From JBDSYA01 sp039925865 (lineage in GTDB: Bacteria; Bacteroidota; Ignavibacteria; Tepidaquicellales; Tepidaquicellaceae): 6,281 nt of DNA. Below, piece by piece: positions 4,572 through 6,281 of this stretch. A program made the translations under genes and the position numbers. Position 1 is the first letter of the stretch, and every line of letters starts with the position of its first letter. The DNA is taken from positions 1-6,281 of the forward strand of contig JBDSYA010000201.1 of the NCBI GenBank assembly GCA_039925865.1, written 5' to 3'. Under the pieces are notes generated by a model. It did no database searches and was not told the origin of the DNA. It saw nothing but the letters and a program-made list of their open reading frames with translations.

Positions 4572-6101
4572 ATGCGTATAGTTTCAGATAATCTCTTCAG
4601 ATTAATAAAATCAATGTCCGGACCGGAGAAGGGTTATTTTAAGAAAATTTCTTCGAAGGAAAATTATGAAAGTTTAAATAAATATATAGTACTGTTTGAC
4701 CTGATAGATCGGCAGACGGCAGGTAAAGATTATGATGAAAATGCTGTGAAGGCTGGTTTTAAAAATGAAAAATTTTCAAATAATCTACATGTAGCAAAGG
4801 GTTATCTTTATAAAATGATTTTGAAAAGTCTGGTTCAGTTCCATTCTGAAAGGACAACATCAATTCAAATTAACGCATTGTTTAATGGCGCTATGATTCT
4901 TTATAAAAAAGGTCTGTACAAAGAATCGCATGTTCAGATAATCAAATGTAAGAATCTTATCCGGGAAAATAAAGCTGATGAATTTTTATTTTCTGTGCTT
5001 AAACTTGAGCGGTATCTGATCTCCCTTATTAATAATCCGGGACCCGGCATAAATTTCATTGAAAATGCAAAAGAACTTGAGGATGCAATCATGAAGATGT
5101 CCAACATAAAAGAGTACAATGAATTGTTCGGAAAGTTTTTGATTTATTATAAGCTGAACCAAATCATAAGGTCAAAAAGTACGGATGAAAAAAATTCTTT
5201 ACTCAACAGCAGTTATCTTAAAAATGAAAACACTGCATTGACTACCGAATCACAGGTTTTGTATAATAAGTTTTTTTATAATTATCACCTGTCACTTTCA
5301 AATGATGAAGAGATTTATGAATATTCAAAAAGGATGATACAGATCATCGAAGAAAATGCTTTTCATAAAAATGAATTTTTGAATGAGTATATATCTGTCT
5401 TAAGCGGTTATCTGACCTCACTTACTTTTCTTGGAAATTATAAAGAAGGCGGGAAAGCAATTGCAAAGCTCAAAGAAATTGATAAAGCGTCATTTTATAT
5501 TGAAGAAATAATCTATACAATAATTTATAATTTTGAGACCATTAAATATATAAGGACGGGAAATTTTAAAGAAGGGCTAAAGCTCATACCGTCAATTGAA
5601 AAAAAAATAGATGAATTTGATGAAAAGAATAAGCATCTGAAGTTTAAATTTACATATAGCTCAGCATACATATATTTTGGTGCCGGGAAATACGAAAAAT
5701 CGATAGAATGTCTTAATAAAATATTTAATGAAAACCAAAATGAGATAAGACAAGATCTACTCACTTTTGCACACATGCTGAATCTTATCTGCCACTTCGA
5801 ACTAAATAATAAAGATTATCTTTTTTATGTAATTAAGAATACTTACAGGGTCCTTTCAAAAAAGAAATCACTTTATAAAGTTGAAACTGCAGTAGTAAAT
5901 TTTTTGCGCAAGGTGCCGGGAATTGTAAATGTTAAAGAGCTGATGCCTCACTTCATAGAGCTGAAAGATGATTTAAATAAAATTATCCGGGATCCTTATG
6001 AAAAAATTGCACTCGATTACTTTGATTTTATATCCTGGCTGGAAAGCAAGATCGATGGAAGAGAATTTGCAGAAGTTATCAAATCAAAATCCGTTTCCTG
6101 A
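4572..6101 (+). CDS. Helical TPR-like cytoplasmic protein, family of unknown function
   Basis: The 509-residue product has no signal peptide or membrane segment and is rich in K, E, N and I/L, fitting an all-helical soluble protein. It opens with a helix of the pattern LFRLIKSM-x2-EKGYFKKI (residues 8-26). A KMILKSLVQFH helix follows at about 81-91. Degenerate TPR-like helix pairs lie around 103-130, 277-303, 320-345 and 362-385, the clearest being the one containing AYIYFGAGKYEKSIECLNKI. The end carries YFDFISWLESKI (483-494). From memory, this N-terminal and C-terminal pairing marks a family common in Bacteroidota and Ignavibacteria and usually annotated hypothetical; no function is known to me. 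TPR folds mostly mediate protein-protein contact. The ATG at 4572 follows directly after the candidate promoter, without a Shine-Dalgarno. The gene is divergent from the Asp-box gene and ends four bases from the opposing gene's stop. Confidence 0.85.
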   Translation: MRIVSDNLFRLIKSMSGPEKGYFKKISSKENYESLNKYIVLFDLIDRQTAGKDYDENAVKAGFKNEKFSNNLHVAKGYLYKMILKSLVQFHSERTTSIQINALFNGAMILYKKGLYKESHVQIIKCKNLIRENKADEFLFSVLKLERYLISLINNPGPGINFIENAKELEDAIMKMSNIKEYNELFGKFLIYYKLNQIIRSKSTDEKNSLLNSSYLKNENTALTTESQVLYNKFFYNYHLSLSNDEEIYEYSKRMIQIIEENAFHKNEFLNEYISVLSGYLTSLTFLGNYKEGGKAIAKLKEIDKASFYIEEIIYTIIYNFETIKYIRTGNFKEGLKLIPSIEKKIDEFDEKNKHLKFKFTYSSAYIYFGAGKYEKSIECLNKIFNENQNEIRQDLLTFAHMLNLICHFELNNKDYLFYVIKNTYRVLSKKKSLYKVETAVVNFLRKVPGIVNVKELMPHFIELKDDLNKIIRDPYEKIALDYFDFISWLESKIDGREFAEVIKSKSVS

Positions 6102-6105
6102 TTAA

Positions 6106-6281
6106 TTAAGATCGTTTCTTAATTTTTACAGCAAACAATACTGCAAGAAAGATCATAAACTCATATCCAAATATTCCACAGGTTTTTCCTTTTGATTTAA
6201 CAGTTGCAGTCATTTCAATTTTATCCGTAAGCCGGGATACAGGTATTTTCCATGAAACTGTATTAAATTCTTTCACTCCGT
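6106..6281 (-). CDS. 3' end of a gene encoding a protein with a C-terminal membrane anchor
   Basis: Only the last 57 complete codons are inside the window; the gene enters from the right edge and stops at TAA 6106-6108. The visible part reads as a beta-strand-like stretch (FNTVSWKIPVSRLTDKI, then EMTATVKSKGK). A CG pair and one hydrophobic helix (IFGYEFMIFLAVLFAVKI) follow, and the protein closes with the basic tail KKRS. This arrangement suggests an exported protein held in the membrane by its C-terminus with a short basic cytoplasmic end. The CG-helix-basic layout recalls CTERM-type sorting tails, but it matches none that I can name. The stop lies four bases from the stop of the convergent 509-residue gene, within TTAATTAA. 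No terminator hairpin is visible between them. Confidence 0.65.
   Translation of the reverse strand, partial: GVKEFNTVSWKIPVSRLTDKIEMTATVKSKGKTCGIFGYEFMIFLAVLFAVKIKKRS

Noticed and set aside
4934..5776. Two minus-strand frames (61 and 83 codons) within the TPR-like gene
   Set aside because: They are antisense shadows of a well-formed helical protein, with biased F, S and I content and no motif.

Overview
The window is AT-rich and its genes lack clear Shine-Dalgarno sequences. One gene remnant encodes a type IX secretion (T9SS) C-terminal sorting signal, and one secreted propeller protein ends in a dockerin-like EF-hand module. Together these point to the Bacteroidota/Chlorobi/Ignavibacteriota group, and the C-terminal module reads most like Ignavibacteria. 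That placement is inference from gene style, since no marker gene is present.

Layout from left to right. Positions 1-194 hold no gene I can identify, only two small hairpins and weak coding-like traces. A Nudix hydrolase gene lies on the minus strand at 195-640. Its catalytic box is perfect, but a one-base frameshift near 324-325 separates it from an otherwise intact C-terminus. A 22-bp near-perfect palindrome (668-689) sits just upstream of it. Next on the minus strand is a small multi-pass membrane protein of unknown function (719-1267, probable TTG start). After it come an intrinsic terminator (1369-1403) and, immediately upstream of that terminator, an orphaned 57-residue T9SS sorting domain with no start codon (1429-1602). 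This is the tail of a lost secreted-protein gene.

The centre is dominated by an 823-residue secreted protein on the minus strand (1844-4315). It has a signal peptide, thirteen evenly spaced Asp-box (BNR) repeats that suggest about fourteen propeller blades, a C-terminal beta-rich domain and two EF-hand calcium loops. It has its own terminator at 1768-1798. A 256-bp divergent intergenic region separates it from a plus-strand gene (4572-6101) encoding a 509-residue helical, TPR-like cytoplasmic protein of a Bacteroidota-type family with no known function. That region carries a Bacteroidota-like promoter and three inverted repeats. The plus-strand gene meets, four bases from its stop codon, the 3' end of a minus-strand gene that runs off the window and encodes a C-terminal membrane anchor.

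No pathway is evident. The genes look like independent units: one exported surface or extracellular protein, one relic of another, one broken housecleaning enzyme, and membrane or helical proteins of unknown role. There is no sign of a CRISPR array, a complete mobile element, or RNA genes. The most informative signals are gene decay (Nudix frameshift, sorting-domain relic) and the presence side by side of two different C-terminal modules for secreted proteins.
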